64,000 nt of DNA from Solibacillus isronensis (lineage in GTDB: Bacteria; Bacillota; Bacilli; Bacillales_A; Planococcaceae), in assembly GCF_023715405.1 (NCBI RefSeq), contig NZ_JAMBOC010000001.1, positions 2,232,001-2,296,000 on the forward strand, in the 5' to 3' direction. This document shows positions 37,045 through 46,084 of the stretch, piece by piece. How positions within the stretch are numbered: the stretch's first letter is position 1; each line of letters begins with the position of its first letter. The notes under the pieces were generated by a model that saw only the letters and a program-made list of their open reading frames with translations, was not told where the DNA came from and did no database searches. The translations under genes and the position numbers were made by a program.

Positions 37045-37728
37045 CTATTTCTTCGCTAAGCACCAGTCAATAGGCTGCTGTCCTAAAGACAGTAGTGCTT
37101 TATTTGTTTTTGAATAAGGTTTGCTTCCGAAAAAGCCGCGGTGTGCGCTTAATGGACTCGGATGAGGCGATTGCAAAATAATATGTTTATCTGAAATCTG
37201 TTCAATTAAAATCCGTTTACTTTGCGCCGGTTTTCCCCATAATAAAAATACAATTGGCTGTTCACGTTTTGCGAGATGTTCAATAATAGTATTCGTCAAC
37301 TGTTCCCAACCTTGGCCTTTATGGGAATTGGCTTTGCCTGCCTGTACAGTTAAAACGGTGTTCAATAATAATACACCCTGCTTTGCCCACGACGTTAAGT
37401 CCCCATGTTCCGGGATTTCGCAGCCAATGTCCTGCTGCAGTTCCTTCATCATATTTTTTAGACTCGGCGGCAATTTTTGCCCTTTTTCAACTGAAAAACT
37501 TAATCCATGTGCCTGATTCGGACCATGATACGGATCTTGTCCTAATATGACTACTTTTACATTTTCGTAATCCGTTAACTGGAGGGCATTGAAAATATTC
37601 TCCTTCTTTGGATAAACTGTCTCTTCCCTGTATTGTCTCTCTAAAAATGTCTCAAGAAGTCTATAGTACGGCTGCTCTGCTTCTCGAGCCAATAAATCTT
37701 TCCAACTATTCGTCAACTGTTCCATCAT
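37045..37728 (-). CDS. ung: Uracil-DNA glycosylase
   Basis: Removes uracil from DNA in base-excision repair. ATG at 37728 (GAGGTG 6 bp upstream; another ATG follows at once) gives 227 aa. Family 1 motifs are complete: [18 protein letters not shown] with the water-activating Asp, [17 protein letters not shown], and [13 protein letters not shown] with the catalytic His. Followed by the Cys-rich gene and ywdI. Confidence 0.97.
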   Translation of the reverse strand: MMEQLTNSWKDLLAREAEQPYYRLLETFLERQYREETVYPKKENIFNALQLTDYENVKVVILGQDPYHGPNQAHGLSFSVEKGQKLPPSLKNMMKELQQDIGCEIPEHGDLTSWAKQGVLLLNTVLTVQAGKANSHKGQGWEQLTNTIIEHLAKREQPIVFLLWGKPAQSKRILIEQISDKHIILQSPHPSPLSAHRGFFGSKPYSKTNKALLSLGQQPIDWCLAKK

Positions 37729-37890
37729 AATTTCCACCTCATTTTATACGCTAGTGAATTTGCTGCAGAAGTTCAAGTGATTTATCTGGCATTATAGATT
37801 TTTCGTTTTCTGACTATTTTTATATAGTCAGCTAGGCGTTATACTTAACCTAATTATAATTCGAATTTTCACTTTAAGGAGATATGCTAT

Positions 37891-38739
37891 ATGACACTAA
37901 AAAAAACTTTAACAATTGCCGGTTCTGATACTTCTGCAGGCGCAGGTATGCAGGCCGATTTAAAAGCCTTTCAAGAACATGGCACATACGGAATGGTCGC
38001 ATTGACAGTAGTTGTGACAATGGATCCGAAAACTTGGAGCCACTCAGTCACACCGCTACCGACAGAATTATTACAAAAGCAAATCGATACAGCCCTTTCA
38101 ACAGGTGTCGATGCCATTAAAACAGGCATGCTTTCAACTGTAGAAATTATTCAAATGGCCTCAAAAGCGATTCAAGCTTCCGGCACTGATAAAATTGTCA
38201 TCGATCCTGTAATGGTCTGTAAAGGCGAAGATGAAGTATTGAACCCTGGCAACACGACAGCAATGATTAAATATTTATTACCCTATGCAACAGTTGTCAC
38301 ACCTAACCTTTTCGAAGCAGGACAGCTGGCAGGCACAACAACGCCGAAAACAATCGAGCAAATGCAAGCTGCCGCTGTGAAAATTCATGAGCTTGGCGCA
38401 AAAAATGTTGTAATTAAAGGTGGAAAAGCCTTAGTACATGATAAAGCCGTTGATTTGTTCTATAATGGAGTAGAATTTAAATTATTAGAAACAGAAAAAG
38501 TTTCTTCTACTTATAATCATGGGGCAGGCTGTACTTTTGCAGCGAGTATTTGTGCAAACTTAGCAAATGGTCTTTCTGTTGAGGAATCGGTTATTGAAGC
38601 GAAAGAATTCGTTTCAGCGGCGATTAAACACGGATGGGCTTTAAATGAACATGTTGGACCAGTAATGCACGGGGCAAAACCACGTTTCGGTGCACCTGAA
38701 ATTACTGTTACAACAATTCCAAACTATCTACATGCATAA
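37891..38739 (+). CDS. pdxK: Pyridoxal/pyridoxine kinase (ThiD-like PdxK)
   Basis: A 282-aa ribokinase-fold kinase. GSDTSAGAGMQADLKAF near the N-terminus is shared with ThiD. The ATP/anion-hole motif here is NHGAGCTFAA, the form found in the B. subtilis pyridoxal kinase PdxK (YwdB), rather than the SGTGC form usual in ThiD. The position next to ung also matches ywdB. Hydroxymethylpyrimidine kinase activity cannot be excluded. Confidence 0.88.
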   Translation: MTLKKTLTIAGSDTSAGAGMQADLKAFQEHGTYGMVALTVVVTMDPKTWSHSVTPLPTELLQKQIDTALSTGVDAIKTGMLSTVEIIQMASKAIQASGTDKIVIDPVMVCKGEDEVLNPGNTTAMIKYLLPYATVVTPNLFEAGQLAGTTTPKTIEQMQAAAVKIHELGAKNVVIKGGKALVHDKAVDLFYNGVEFKLLETEKVSSTYNHGAGCTFAASICANLANGLSVEESVIEAKEFVSAAIKHGWALNEHVGPVMHGAKPRFGAPEITVTTIPNYLHA

Positions 38740-38762
38740 AAACTTCTACACGTAGAAGTTTT
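38739..38762 (+). terminator. Hairpin at the pdxK stop
   Basis: AAAACTTCTAC/GTAGAAGTTTT, 11-bp stem with a 2-nt loop (outer pairs effectively open). The U-run lies in the 3' arm; it borders the repeat element that follows. Confidence 0.65.
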
Positions 38763-38891
38763 GCCTCCGGCGGATGTCACAGATCCGGTAATGAGGTCTT
38801 TGCGTCAGCGCAAAGCCGAATCCGGACGCAATTACGCTGAGGCGTAATTGATTTGGCGTCACACAAGAACTCAATTCTTGTGTGACTTTTT
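38763..38891. repeat. Composite palindromic intergenic element (REP/MITE-like)
   Basis: Three palindromes in a row: CTTTGCG/CGCAAAG (38798-38815), CAATTACGC/GCGTAATTG (38829-38850), GTCACACAAGAA/TTCTTGTGTGAC (38858-38886), plus repeated ATCCGG/TCCGGA blocks. The last stem is followed by five Ts and would terminate + transcripts. GC-richer than its surroundings, with no ORF. Confidence 0.65.
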
Positions 38892-38955
38892 CGTTTCACA
38901 GTCGAATATATTTGACTATACTATTAATAGAAAGATTCGAAAGGAGTTAATAAGA

Positions 38956-39309
38956 GTGATGAAGGAAGTAAATACTAACGAGCTCCAGGAGTTAATTAAT
39001 TCTTTTGCGAACAAAGACGTTTTTATTCATCTAGAAACTACAAACGGCTCTTATGCAACACATTACAATGAAGGCTTTTTCAATGCAGGCGCATTTATCC
39101 GCAATGTACAAATCCGCTATGAATTGGGAAAGGTTGTAGGAGACGCCCCACACCGTGTCGGACTTAAAATGCCGCATGGCTGGGTTTACGCACAAGGAAT
39201 TACACATTTTGAACTGGACGATCAGGGCCGATTACTAATGGCTGGTTTAGATAATACTGGAAAGCTGGCGGTTGCATTAGAAATCAGCGAAACGCCATTT
39301 GCTTATTAA
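38956..39309 (+). CDS. yojF: YojF family protein (DUF1806)
   Basis: A 117-aa protein; GTG at 38956 lies 9 bp from AAGGAG and is chosen over ATG at 38959 (12 bp). An ORF extension upstream runs through the repeat element and is not real. The body (VFIHLETTNGSYATHYNEGFFNAGAFIRN, RVGLKMPHGWVYAQGITHF) matches DUF1806/YojF. Always paired with bshB2 in Bacillales; exact role unknown. bshB2 follows after 13 bp. Confidence 0.88.
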   Translation: MMKEVNTNELQELINSFANKDVFIHLETTNGSYATHYNEGFFNAGAFIRNVQIRYELGKVVGDAPHRVGLKMPHGWVYAQGITHFELDDQGRLLMAGLDNTGKLAVALEISETPFAY

Positions 39310-39322
39310 GGAGGTCGCTTAT

Positions 39323-40000
39323 ATGACATTAAAAGAAGAACGTCACGTTTTAGTCGTTTATCCGCACCCGGATGATGAAGCCTTTTCAGTTGCAGGTACA
39401 CTACGCTTATTCCATAACATGGGAGTTCCTGTTACATATGCTTGTTTAACATTAGGCGAAATGGGACGAAACTTAGGAAATCCTCCATTTGCAACGCGCG
39501 AGTCATTGCCGGAAATACGCAGAAAAGAGTTGATGGAAGCGTGTGAGGCAATGGGTATCGGTGATTTGCGTATGATGGGTTTACGTGACAAAACAGTTGA
39601 ATTTGAAGACGATGAGAAAATGGTCAAGCTCGTTAATGATTTGATTGTCGAGCTGAATCCATCACTAATCTTCACATTTTTACCTGGCTTTGCTGTCCAT
39701 CCCGATCATGAAGCAACTGGGCGCGCTGTTGTCGAAGCGGTACGTCGTATCGATAAGCAGTATCGCCCTCGTATTTTAGCTTGTGCATTTGCGAATGACA
39801 CAGTCGAGAAAAACGGTGAACCGGATGTTACAATCGAAATCTCGTCTGTCAAAGCAGATAAGTTAAAAGCTTTAAAAGCTCATGCTTCTCAAACTGCCTG
39901 GATGATACAAGACGCAGAAAAACGGGTAGATACCGGTGATGTCTCACTAGATAACTGGTTAAGCAACGAAAGGTTTTATACTGTATCATTCAATGATTAA
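39323..40000 (+). CDS. bshB2: Bacillithiol deacetylase BshB2
   Basis: A 225-aa zinc LmbE-family N-deacetylase for GlcNAc-malate in bacillithiol synthesis (YojG). ATG at 39323 is preceded by AAGGAGGT. Zinc ligands are in YPHPDDEAFS and HPDHEATGRA; GLRDKTVEFEDDE is typical of BshB2. Cotranscribed with yojF. Confidence 0.93.
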   Translation: MTLKEERHVLVVYPHPDDEAFSVAGTLRLFHNMGVPVTYACLTLGEMGRNLGNPPFATRESLPEIRRKELMEACEAMGIGDLRMMGLRDKTVEFEDDEKMVKLVNDLIVELNPSLIFTFLPGFAVHPDHEATGRAVVEAVRRIDKQYRPRILACAFANDTVEKNGEPDVTIEISSVKADKLKALKAHASQTAWMIQDAEKRVDTGDVSLDNWLSNERFYTVSFND

Positions 40001-40017
40001 TGTATATTTATAATTTC

Positions 40018-40062
40018 AAGGACGTTTGCATATTTTGGGATTTGCAGACGTCCTTTTTTCTC
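40018..40062 (+). terminator. bshB2 terminator
   Basis: AAGGACGT pairs with ACGTCCTT across about 26 nt, followed by TTTT. The rest of the gap to 40281 is AT-rich with no gene. Confidence 0.75.
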
Positions 40063-40281
40063 GTATTCATCTCTTGTATTTTTATTCGGTCCAATTTTAG
40101 CTTATTTCTTCAAAAATATGATGTTTATTACATCTAAACCTTTCGCCAGCCTAATTATATTCATTTTTTAATCAGTATAGTTTTCAGAAATATTAATCTT
40201 TATGTAAAACAGTAGACAAATGAATAAACACGTTTTATAGTGTATAAATATTCAAACTAACAATCAAAGAGGTTATCATAT

Positions 40282-41637
40282 ATGAAAACAAAATTTTCTT
40301 CTTATACTTGGTTTCTGTTTATTGCCCTTTCTGCACTTGGTGTGTTTTTATTTATTACACCGATTAATACAGAAGACGGCATAAAAGTACCAATTGCGAT
40401 CCTTGCGAACTTTTTGGCAGGTAAAGTGGAGCCATTCATTCACTGGTTCGCATTCATCATATTTATTATTGCGGCGGCAGGATCTGTCGTAATGCAGTTT
40501 ATTCCGCAAAAAAAAGAGCAACGTACACTCGCTGATTCATTATTCCGTGTAAACTGGTTCTGGACAATTATGCGTGTGCTTGCAGTCATTTTTGCGAGTA
40601 TGTATGTGTTCCAAATCGGACCTGAGAGTTTAACAAGTGACGTTACAACAGGCGTGCTGCTTGATCCGGCATCCGGTCTTGTAACTTTCATGTTTGTACT
40701 GTTTTTATTTGCCGGTTTATTGTTGCCTTTATTAACAGACTTCGGTTTACTCGAGTTCTTCGGTTCAATGATGGTGAAAATTATGCGCCCCCTATTCAAG
40801 ATCCCAGGACGCTCTGCCATTGACTGTCTAGCTTCTTGGGTTGGTGATGGCACAATCGGCGTATTGCTTACAAGCAAACAATATGAAGAAAAAAATTATA
40901 CAGGCCGTGAAGCTGCAACAATCGCAACAACTTTTTCGGTCGTATCGATTACTTTCTGTTTAGTTGTAGTTGAAACAATCGGCATTGGTGATTACTTCAT
41001 CGAGTTCTATGCTTCTGTCATTATTTGTGGTTTAATTTTAGCATTCATTATGCCTCGTATTTACCCGTTAAAACAAAAAGCGGATACTTTAATTGATGGC
41101 TCTCAAGTGCCTGCAAACCGTGAAGATGTACAAGATGGATATAATGTATTTTCTTTTGGATTGCACAATGCTTTATCGAAAGCCGATTCTAACCGTAACT
41201 TAGGTAAAATGATCAAAAATGGATTTATTAATGTACTGGAAATGTGGTTTGCGGTTACACCGATTATTATGGCGTTCGCAACAATTGCATTAGTGTTAGC
41301 AGAGTTTACAAGTTTCTTCCGTATACTAGGAATGCCATTTGAGCCGATTTTGGCGCTTCTGCAAATTCCTGAAGCCGGTGAAGCTGCACAAACGATGATT
41401 GTCGGTTTTGCGGACATGCTGTTACCTTCAGTTTTAGGTGCTGGCATTGAATCAGAAATGACACGTTTCTTCATCGCGACAGTATCGGTTACACAGTTAA
41501 TCTACATGTCGGAAGTCGGTGGACTGATTCTAGGTACGAAGCTTCCATTAAAAATCTGGGATCTATTTATCATTTTCTTAATCCGTACAATCATTTCAAT
41601 TCCAATTATCGCAGCAATTGCGCATCTTTTATTTTAA
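40282..41637 (+). CDS. YjiH family nucleoside-recognition membrane protein
   Basis: A 451-aa integral membrane protein with about 10-12 hydrophobic segments and the GATE/nucleoside-recognition pattern (WVGDGTIGVLLTSKQYEEKNYTGREAATIATTFSVVSITF; GFADMLLPSVLGAGIESEMTRFFIATVSVTQLIYMSEVGGL). YjiH-type proteins are presumed transporters of unknown substrate. AGAGG ribosome site. Monocistronic with a strong terminator. Confidence 0.88.
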   Translation: MKTKFSSYTWFLFIALSALGVFLFITPINTEDGIKVPIAILANFLAGKVEPFIHWFAFIIFIIAAAGSVVMQFIPQKKEQRTLADSLFRVNWFWTIMRVLAVIFASMYVFQIGPESLTSDVTTGVLLDPASGLVTFMFVLFLFAGLLLPLLTDFGLLEFFGSMMVKIMRPLFKIPGRSAIDCLASWVGDGTIGVLLTSKQYEEKNYTGREAATIATTFSVVSITFCLVVVETIGIGDYFIEFYASVIICGLILAFIMPRIYPLKQKADTLIDGSQVPANREDVQDGYNVFSFGLHNALSKADSNRNLGKMIKNGFINVLEMWFAVTPIIMAFATIALVLAEFTSFFRILGMPFEPILALLQIPEAGEAAQTMIVGFADMLLPSVLGAGIESEMTRFFIATVSVTQLIYMSEVGGLILGTKLPLKIWDLFIIFLIRTIISIPIIAAIAHLLF

Positions 41638-41647
41638 TTAAACAATA

Positions 41648-41700
41648 AAGGGCTGCCGGAAAGTCAGATTCTCTACTGACGTTCCGGGCAGCCCTTTTTA
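41648..41700. terminator. Bidirectional terminator yjiH / SDR
   Basis: AAAGGGCTGCC pairs with GGCAGCCCTTT, with inner GTCAG/CTGAC; T-runs serve both converging genes. Confidence 0.9.
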
Positions 41701-41704
41701 CTAT

Positions 41705-42454
41705 TTACTTCGTGCTTGTGAAGCCGCCATCGATTCGAATGACTTCCCCGTTAATATACTCTGCTTTTGAAGTTAGCAGGAAGGTTACAAGCTCTGCTAC
41801 TTCCTCTGGTGTACCTAAGCGTTTTTGAGGGATTCCACCAGTAGCATTTTCCTTCATTTGCGGATTTGCTTCATAAAAGGCTTTTACCATTGGTGTTTCA
41901 GTCGGGCCTGGTGCGATCGCATTTACACGTAGCCCGTCTTTTGCGTATTCCGCTACCATACTTCTTGTTAACCCGACAATTCCGTGTTTCGTTGCTGAAT
42001 ATGTAACAACGGAATCCTGTCCAATTACACCGGCACTTGATGCCGTATTTACAATGGAACCGCCACCGTTTTTCAGCATTACTTCGGCCACATAGCGTAC
42101 ACCATAAAGTGCCCCTAACAAGTTGATACCGACAATTTGTTCAATTTCCTCAATCGTCGTATCTAAATAGAATTTACCGCTGCCGGAAATTCCTGCATTG
42201 TTAAAGAAGTAATCAATCGCTCCAAAATGCTTAACTGTTTCATCAACATAATTTTTTACTTCTTCAGCTTTTGATACATCCGCTTTAATGAAAATAGCGT
42301 CTACGCCATGTGCTTTCACTTGTTCAACTGTTTCGTTTCCGCCTTTTTCACTGACATCCACTACCGCAATATTAATACCTTCCTGTGCCATACGGATAGC
42401 TGTTGCTTGTCCTAACCCGCTGCCTCCACCTGTAATAATCGCTGTTTTAGTCAT
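41705..42454 (-). CDS. Short-chain dehydrogenase/reductase
   Basis: A 249-aa classical SDR. ATG at 42454 has AGGAGG 7 bp upstream; the longer ORF is not used. Cofactor motif TGGGSGLG (8-15), NNAG, catalytic Ser in NTASSAGVIG, YSATKHG, and an Asp after the second strand (VVDVSEKGG) favouring NAD(H). Ends INGEVIRIDGGFTSTK. Similar to FabG-like or glucose/diacetyl-type dehydrogenases; substrate cannot be told. Stands alone. Confidence 0.9.
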   Translation of the reverse strand: MTKTAIITGGGSGLGQATAIRMAQEGINIAVVDVSEKGGNETVEQVKAHGVDAIFIKADVSKAEEVKNYVDETVKHFGAIDYFFNNAGISGSGKFYLDTTIEEIEQIVGINLLGALYGVRYVAEVMLKNGGGSIVNTASSAGVIGQDSVVTYSATKHGIVGLTRSMVAEYAKDGLRVNAIAPGPTETPMVKAFYEANPQMKENATGGIPQKRLGTPEEVAELVTFLLTSKAEYINGEVIRIDGGFTSTK

Positions 42455-42811
42455 AGCTATTCCTCCTAAAATGATTTTGGACGCTGCCAATAAGTTTTTC
42501 CTATGCGCAAAATTTTCCTGCCACAATAATTTATTTTTCCCCTTTGTTTTTCAAATAAACATTGGGAGGTGACTTAAGACTTGGTTCATACATAAGCTTT
42601 TCCTGTTCCGTTCGATGATATGCACTTCAAAGAGATATAGTGCGCGTTTCAGTTTCAAGGAAATCTTGTCTGAATCGATGCCTGATTTCTCTATTAAACC
42701 GCTTTCATTATGACGTATTGATTAATTTTCATAATTTACAGAATTTTTACGCCATTACGACATAAATTTATGATAGAATAATATAATCTTTAATCAGATG
42801 ACGGAGGTTAC
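42455..42811. other. Spacer upstream of SDR and ilvA
   Basis: No gene or structured RNA recognised. TATAAT at 42782-42787 is a likely -10 for ilvA without a clear -35. No T-box is visible. Confidence 0.45.
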
Positions 42812-44080
42812 ATGGAAATGGGAGTTACTCAACCGAATACGATTGCAGTCGAAAACGTATTAATCGCACATCATTTTTTAAAAGATGTTGTTGTACATAC
42901 ACCCCTGCAATTAAACGAATATTTATCAGAAAAGTATGGGGCAAAAATTTACTTTAAGCGTGAAGATTTGCAGCATGTTCGCTCATTTAAATTACGTGGT
43001 GCCTATTATAAAATTAAAAAAATCGAAAATGAGGCTCGTACTTCAGGTGTCGTCTGTGCAAGTGCCGGCAACCATGCACAAGGTGTTGCGTATGCGTGCG
43101 CAAAGCTGGAAATTAAAGCGACAATCTTTATGCCGAAAACAACTCCGAAACAAAAGATCGATCAAGTGCGGATGTTTGGCAGAAGCTTTGTAGAAATTGT
43201 ACTGGCAGGAGATACATTTGACGACTCTGCGGAAAGCGCACTTGCCTATTGTGAGCAGGAGAACCGCATTTTCATCCATCCATTCGATGATGCGGATGTA
43301 ATGGCTGGCCAAGGAACAGTGGCGGTCGAAATTATGAATGACATCGAAGAACCGATCGATTATGTATTTGGCAGTATCGGCGGTGGCGGATTAATGTCAG
43401 GCGTCTCTTCCTACATTAAAAACTTGTCCCCTTCGAGTAAAGTTATCGGTGTAGAGCCTGCAGGGGCGGCAAGTATGAAATCTGCTTTCCAAAACGGAGC
43501 AGCGGTTTCACTGGACACGATCGATAAATTCGTTGATGGCGCTGCTGTAAAATGTGTTGGGCATGATACATATGAAGTATGCCGTCACTATTTGGATGAT
43601 ATTATCGCCGTTCCGGAAGGTAAAGTATGTACGACTATTTTAGATCTTTATAATAAGCATGCTATTATTGCCGAGCCTGCTGGAGCATTGTCGGTTGCAG
43701 CACTTGACTTTTACGCAGAGCAAATTCGCGGAAAATCGGTTGTCATCATTATCTCTGGAGGAAATAACGATATCGGGCGTATGCAGGAAATTAAAGAACG
43801 CTCACTCATCTATGAAGGGCTGCTGCACTATTTCATCGTAAGTTTCCCTCAGCGTTCAGGAGCATTACGCCAATTTTTGACGGAAGTGCTTGGTCCGAAT
43901 GATGATATTACAACGTTTGAGTATACGAAGAAAAACAATAAAGAAAGTGGTCCGGCATTGGTCGGCATTGAGCTTGCACATCGCGAAGACCACGCAGGAT
44001 TAATTGAACGTATGCGTGCAAACGGTTTCGAGTATAAAGAAGTAAATAACGACAGTACGCTGTTTGCGTTGCTAGTATAA
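42812..44080 (+). CDS. ilvA: Threonine ammonia-lyase, biosynthetic
   Basis: A 422-aa PLP enzyme that makes 2-oxobutanoate from threonine, first step to isoleucine. The PLP Lys60 lies in SFKLRGAYYK; SAGNHAQGVA and the phosphate-binding GSIGGGGLMSG are intact. Residues from about 340 form one ACT-like regulatory domain (YFIVSFPQRSGALRQFL), so isoleucine feedback is expected. GGAGG lies 4 bp before the first ATG; a second ATG two codons later is possible. Not in an ilv-leu operon. Confidence 0.95.
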   Translation: MEMGVTQPNTIAVENVLIAHHFLKDVVVHTPLQLNEYLSEKYGAKIYFKREDLQHVRSFKLRGAYYKIKKIENEARTSGVVCASAGNHAQGVAYACAKLEIKATIFMPKTTPKQKIDQVRMFGRSFVEIVLAGDTFDDSAESALAYCEQENRIFIHPFDDADVMAGQGTVAVEIMNDIEEPIDYVFGSIGGGGLMSGVSSYIKNLSPSSKVIGVEPAGAASMKSAFQNGAAVSLDTIDKFVDGAAVKCVGHDTYEVCRHYLDDIIAVPEGKVCTTILDLYNKHAIIAEPAGALSVAALDFYAEQIRGKSVVIIISGGNNDIGRMQEIKERSLIYEGLLHYFIVSFPQRSGALRQFLTEVLGPNDDITTFEYTKKNNKESGPALVGIELAHREDHAGLIERMRANGFEYKEVNNDSTLFALLV

Positions 44081-44097
44081 ATACTTTTATTGAAATA

Positions 44098-44135
44098 TAA
44101 AAACTCGATTTTCTCTCAGAGAAAATCGAGTTTTT
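44098..44135. terminator. Bidirectional terminator ilvA / Trp-type ABC
   Basis: AAAAACTCGATTTTCTC pairs with its complement AGAAAATCGAGTTTTT around a short loop; U-runs in both directions. Confidence 0.92.
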
Positions 44136-44160
44136 GCTTTATCTTTCTGGAACTTTTCAT

Positions 44161-44955
44161 TTACCCTAATAACGCGCGGTCTGAATTCATTTTTTCGCCG
44201 CGGATTTGTTCGAACTCGTGCATTAAATCCGGAATCGTCAAGTCCTGTTTACGGTCTTCACCGACTTCCAGAATAATTTGCCCTTTATCCATCATAATGA
44301 GGCGATTCCCCAAATCGAGCGCCTGCTGCATATTATGCGTGACCATCAGTGTTGTCAGCCGGCTTTCCTCGACAAGCTCTTTTGTCAGCTTTGTAATAAG
44401 CTCTGCACGGGACGGATCAAGAGCTGCTGTATGTTCATCAAGCAGTAAAATTGAAGGCTTCGTAAATGTCGCCATTAATAAACTTAATGCCTGGCGTTCC
44501 CCACCCGATAATAGCCCGACTTTAGCCGATAAACGATTTTCCAAATTCAAATGCAGCTTTTCCAATGACGTTTTGAAAAACTCTCGACGCTTTTTATCAA
44601 CACCAAAACGCAATGAACGCTTTGTGTTACGTGAATAGGCAATCGCCAAGTTTTCTTCAATAGTCATCGTTGGTGCTGTTCCTGCCATCGGATCTTGGAA
44701 TACGCGGCCGATATGTACAGCACGCTTATATTCCGGCAAGCGGGTTAAATCATTGCCGTTAATTTCGACAGAGCCGAAATCTGGTGTTAACGCTCCTGAA
44801 ATCATATTCATCATTGTCGATTTTCCGGCTCCGTTACTGCCGATAATTGTAACGAAATCACCAGGTGCCAAATGCAAATTAATATTGTCCAGTGCAATTT
44901 TCTCATCGGGTGTTCCTTCGTTAAATACTTTATTAATGCCATCTAATTTAAGCAA
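44161..44955 (-). CDS. TrpZ-like ABC transporter ATPase
   Basis: ATP-binding subunit of a TrpXYZ-family importer. TTG at 44955 (GGAGG 8 bp upstream) gives 264 aa starting LKLDGINKVF and overlaps the permease stop by 8 bp; the ORF opens at 44976 without a usable site. Walker A GSNGAGKST, signature LSGGERQAL (Arg in place of the usual Gln), Walker B ILLLDEHTAALDP (His in place of Pro after DE), typical of this COG1101 group. Confidence 0.9.
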   Translation of the reverse strand: MLKLDGINKVFNEGTPDEKIALDNINLHLAPGDFVTIIGSNGAGKSTMMNMISGALTPDFGSVEINGNDLTRLPEYKRAVHIGRVFQDPMAGTAPTMTIEENLAIAYSRNTKRSLRFGVDKKRREFFKTSLEKLHLNLENRLSAKVGLLSGGERQALSLLMATFTKPSILLLDEHTAALDPSRAELITKLTKELVEESRLTTLMVTHNMQQALDLGNRLIMMDKGQIILEVGEDRKQDLTIPDLMHEFEQIRGEKMNSDRALLG

Positions 44956-45988
44956 GGCTCTTCCCTCCCTGCTCAATATCTACTTTTGCCTGTTGTAATG
45001 CGAGACGTTCTTCCAAACGTTTTGCTTTTCTCTTTTTCTCTTTATATTTCCCTACGATTTGCGGGATTACTAGCGCTAAAATAACGATAACCGCCGTAAT
45101 TAGTTTCATATCTCCCGAGTCAAGCCATTTTACACGTAACGCCAATGCGTAAATCATTCGGTAAATTATTGCCCCGGCAATAACTGCAAATGTGACACGA
45201 ACAATCGACTTTGTTCCGAAAATTGCTTCACCGATAATTACAGATGCCAAACCGACAACAATCATACCAATACCTAATCCGACATCGGCAAACTTTGTAT
45301 ATTGGGCAATTAATGCACCCGATAATGCTACCATACCGTTTGAAATTCCCAGTCCTAAAATGACCAGTGAATCGGTATTTGCCGAAAAGCTGCGAATCAT
45401 TCGTTTATTGTCACCTGTTGCACGAATCGCGAGACCGATTTCTGTTTTTAAGAACCAGTCTACTACTAGTTTAATAATCGTTGTAACAACAATCATTAAA
45501 ATTAAAATTCCCCAAGTTGTTGGAACAGAAGCTAAGCCCATTGATTTCAGTACATTTGTAATTGCTGAATCAATACCTAAATTCGACCAGAATGAACCGA
45601 ACGTCGAAAAAACTGTTTCTGAATTTAATAGTGGAATATTTGGTCGTGTTACACCGGTATCTGAGCTTAATCCCATAATTCGAAGATTAATCGAATAGAG
45701 GGCGATCATCATTAAAATCCCTGCAAGAAGAGGATTAATTTTCCCTTTAGTGTGTAAAATTCCTGTCATACATCCAGCAATAAATCCAGCAACTGTTGCG
45801 ACCAATGTGGCAAGGACCGGGTTATAGCCAAGCACGATCATCATCGCTGCCGTACCTGCCCCCGTTACAAAGCTTCCATCAACCGTTAAATCCGGAAAAT
45901 CCAGCACACGGAATGTTAAATAAACCCCAAGTGCCATAATTGCATAGATGATCCCTTGCTCCACTGACCCAAACATAGCTGTAAACAT
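44948..45988 (-). CDS. TrpY-like ABC transporter permease
   Basis: A 346-aa permease of the branched-chain/COG4120 type with about nine hydrophobic segments (TFRVLDFPDLTVDGSFVTGAGTAAMM near the start is characteristic). A basic tail (KYKEKKRKAKRLEERL) lies inside the cell. AGGAG 10 bp upstream. It is separated from the binding-protein gene by a strong hairpin and overlaps the ATPase gene. Confidence 0.9.
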   Translation of the reverse strand: MFTAMFGSVEQGIIYAIMALGVYLTFRVLDFPDLTVDGSFVTGAGTAAMMIVLGYNPVLATLVATVAGFIAGCMTGILHTKGKINPLLAGILMMIALYSINLRIMGLSSDTGVTRPNIPLLNSETVFSTFGSFWSNLGIDSAITNVLKSMGLASVPTTWGILILMIVVTTIIKLVVDWFLKTEIGLAIRATGDNKRMIRSFSANTDSLVILGLGISNGMVALSGALIAQYTKFADVGLGIGMIVVGLASVIIGEAIFGTKSIVRVTFAVIAGAIIYRMIYALALRVKWLDSGDMKLITAVIVILALVIPQIVGKYKEKKRKAKRLEERLALQQAKVDIEQGGKSLA

Positions 45989-46021
45989 CTCGAATCATCT
46001 CCTGACTTTTTTAAAAGTTTT

Positions 46022-46070
46022 AAGCAAGTCAGCCTAAACATTTACCTGTTTAGGCTGACTTGCTTTTTTA
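46022..46070 (-). terminator. Strong hairpin between binding-protein and permease genes
   Basis: AAGCAAGTCAGCCTAAACA (46022-46040) pairs perfectly over 19 bp with TGTTTAGGCTGACTTGCTT (46047-46065). On the minus strand it is followed by AAAACTTTT. It may act as a partial terminator or 3' mRNA stabiliser, giving more binding protein than permease. Confidence 0.75.
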
Positions 46071-46084
46071 TAAAAAATAATGAA

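Noticed and set aside
38848..38955. N-terminal extension of yojF
   Set aside because: It would run through the palindromic element and the terminator; AAGGAG places the start at 38956.
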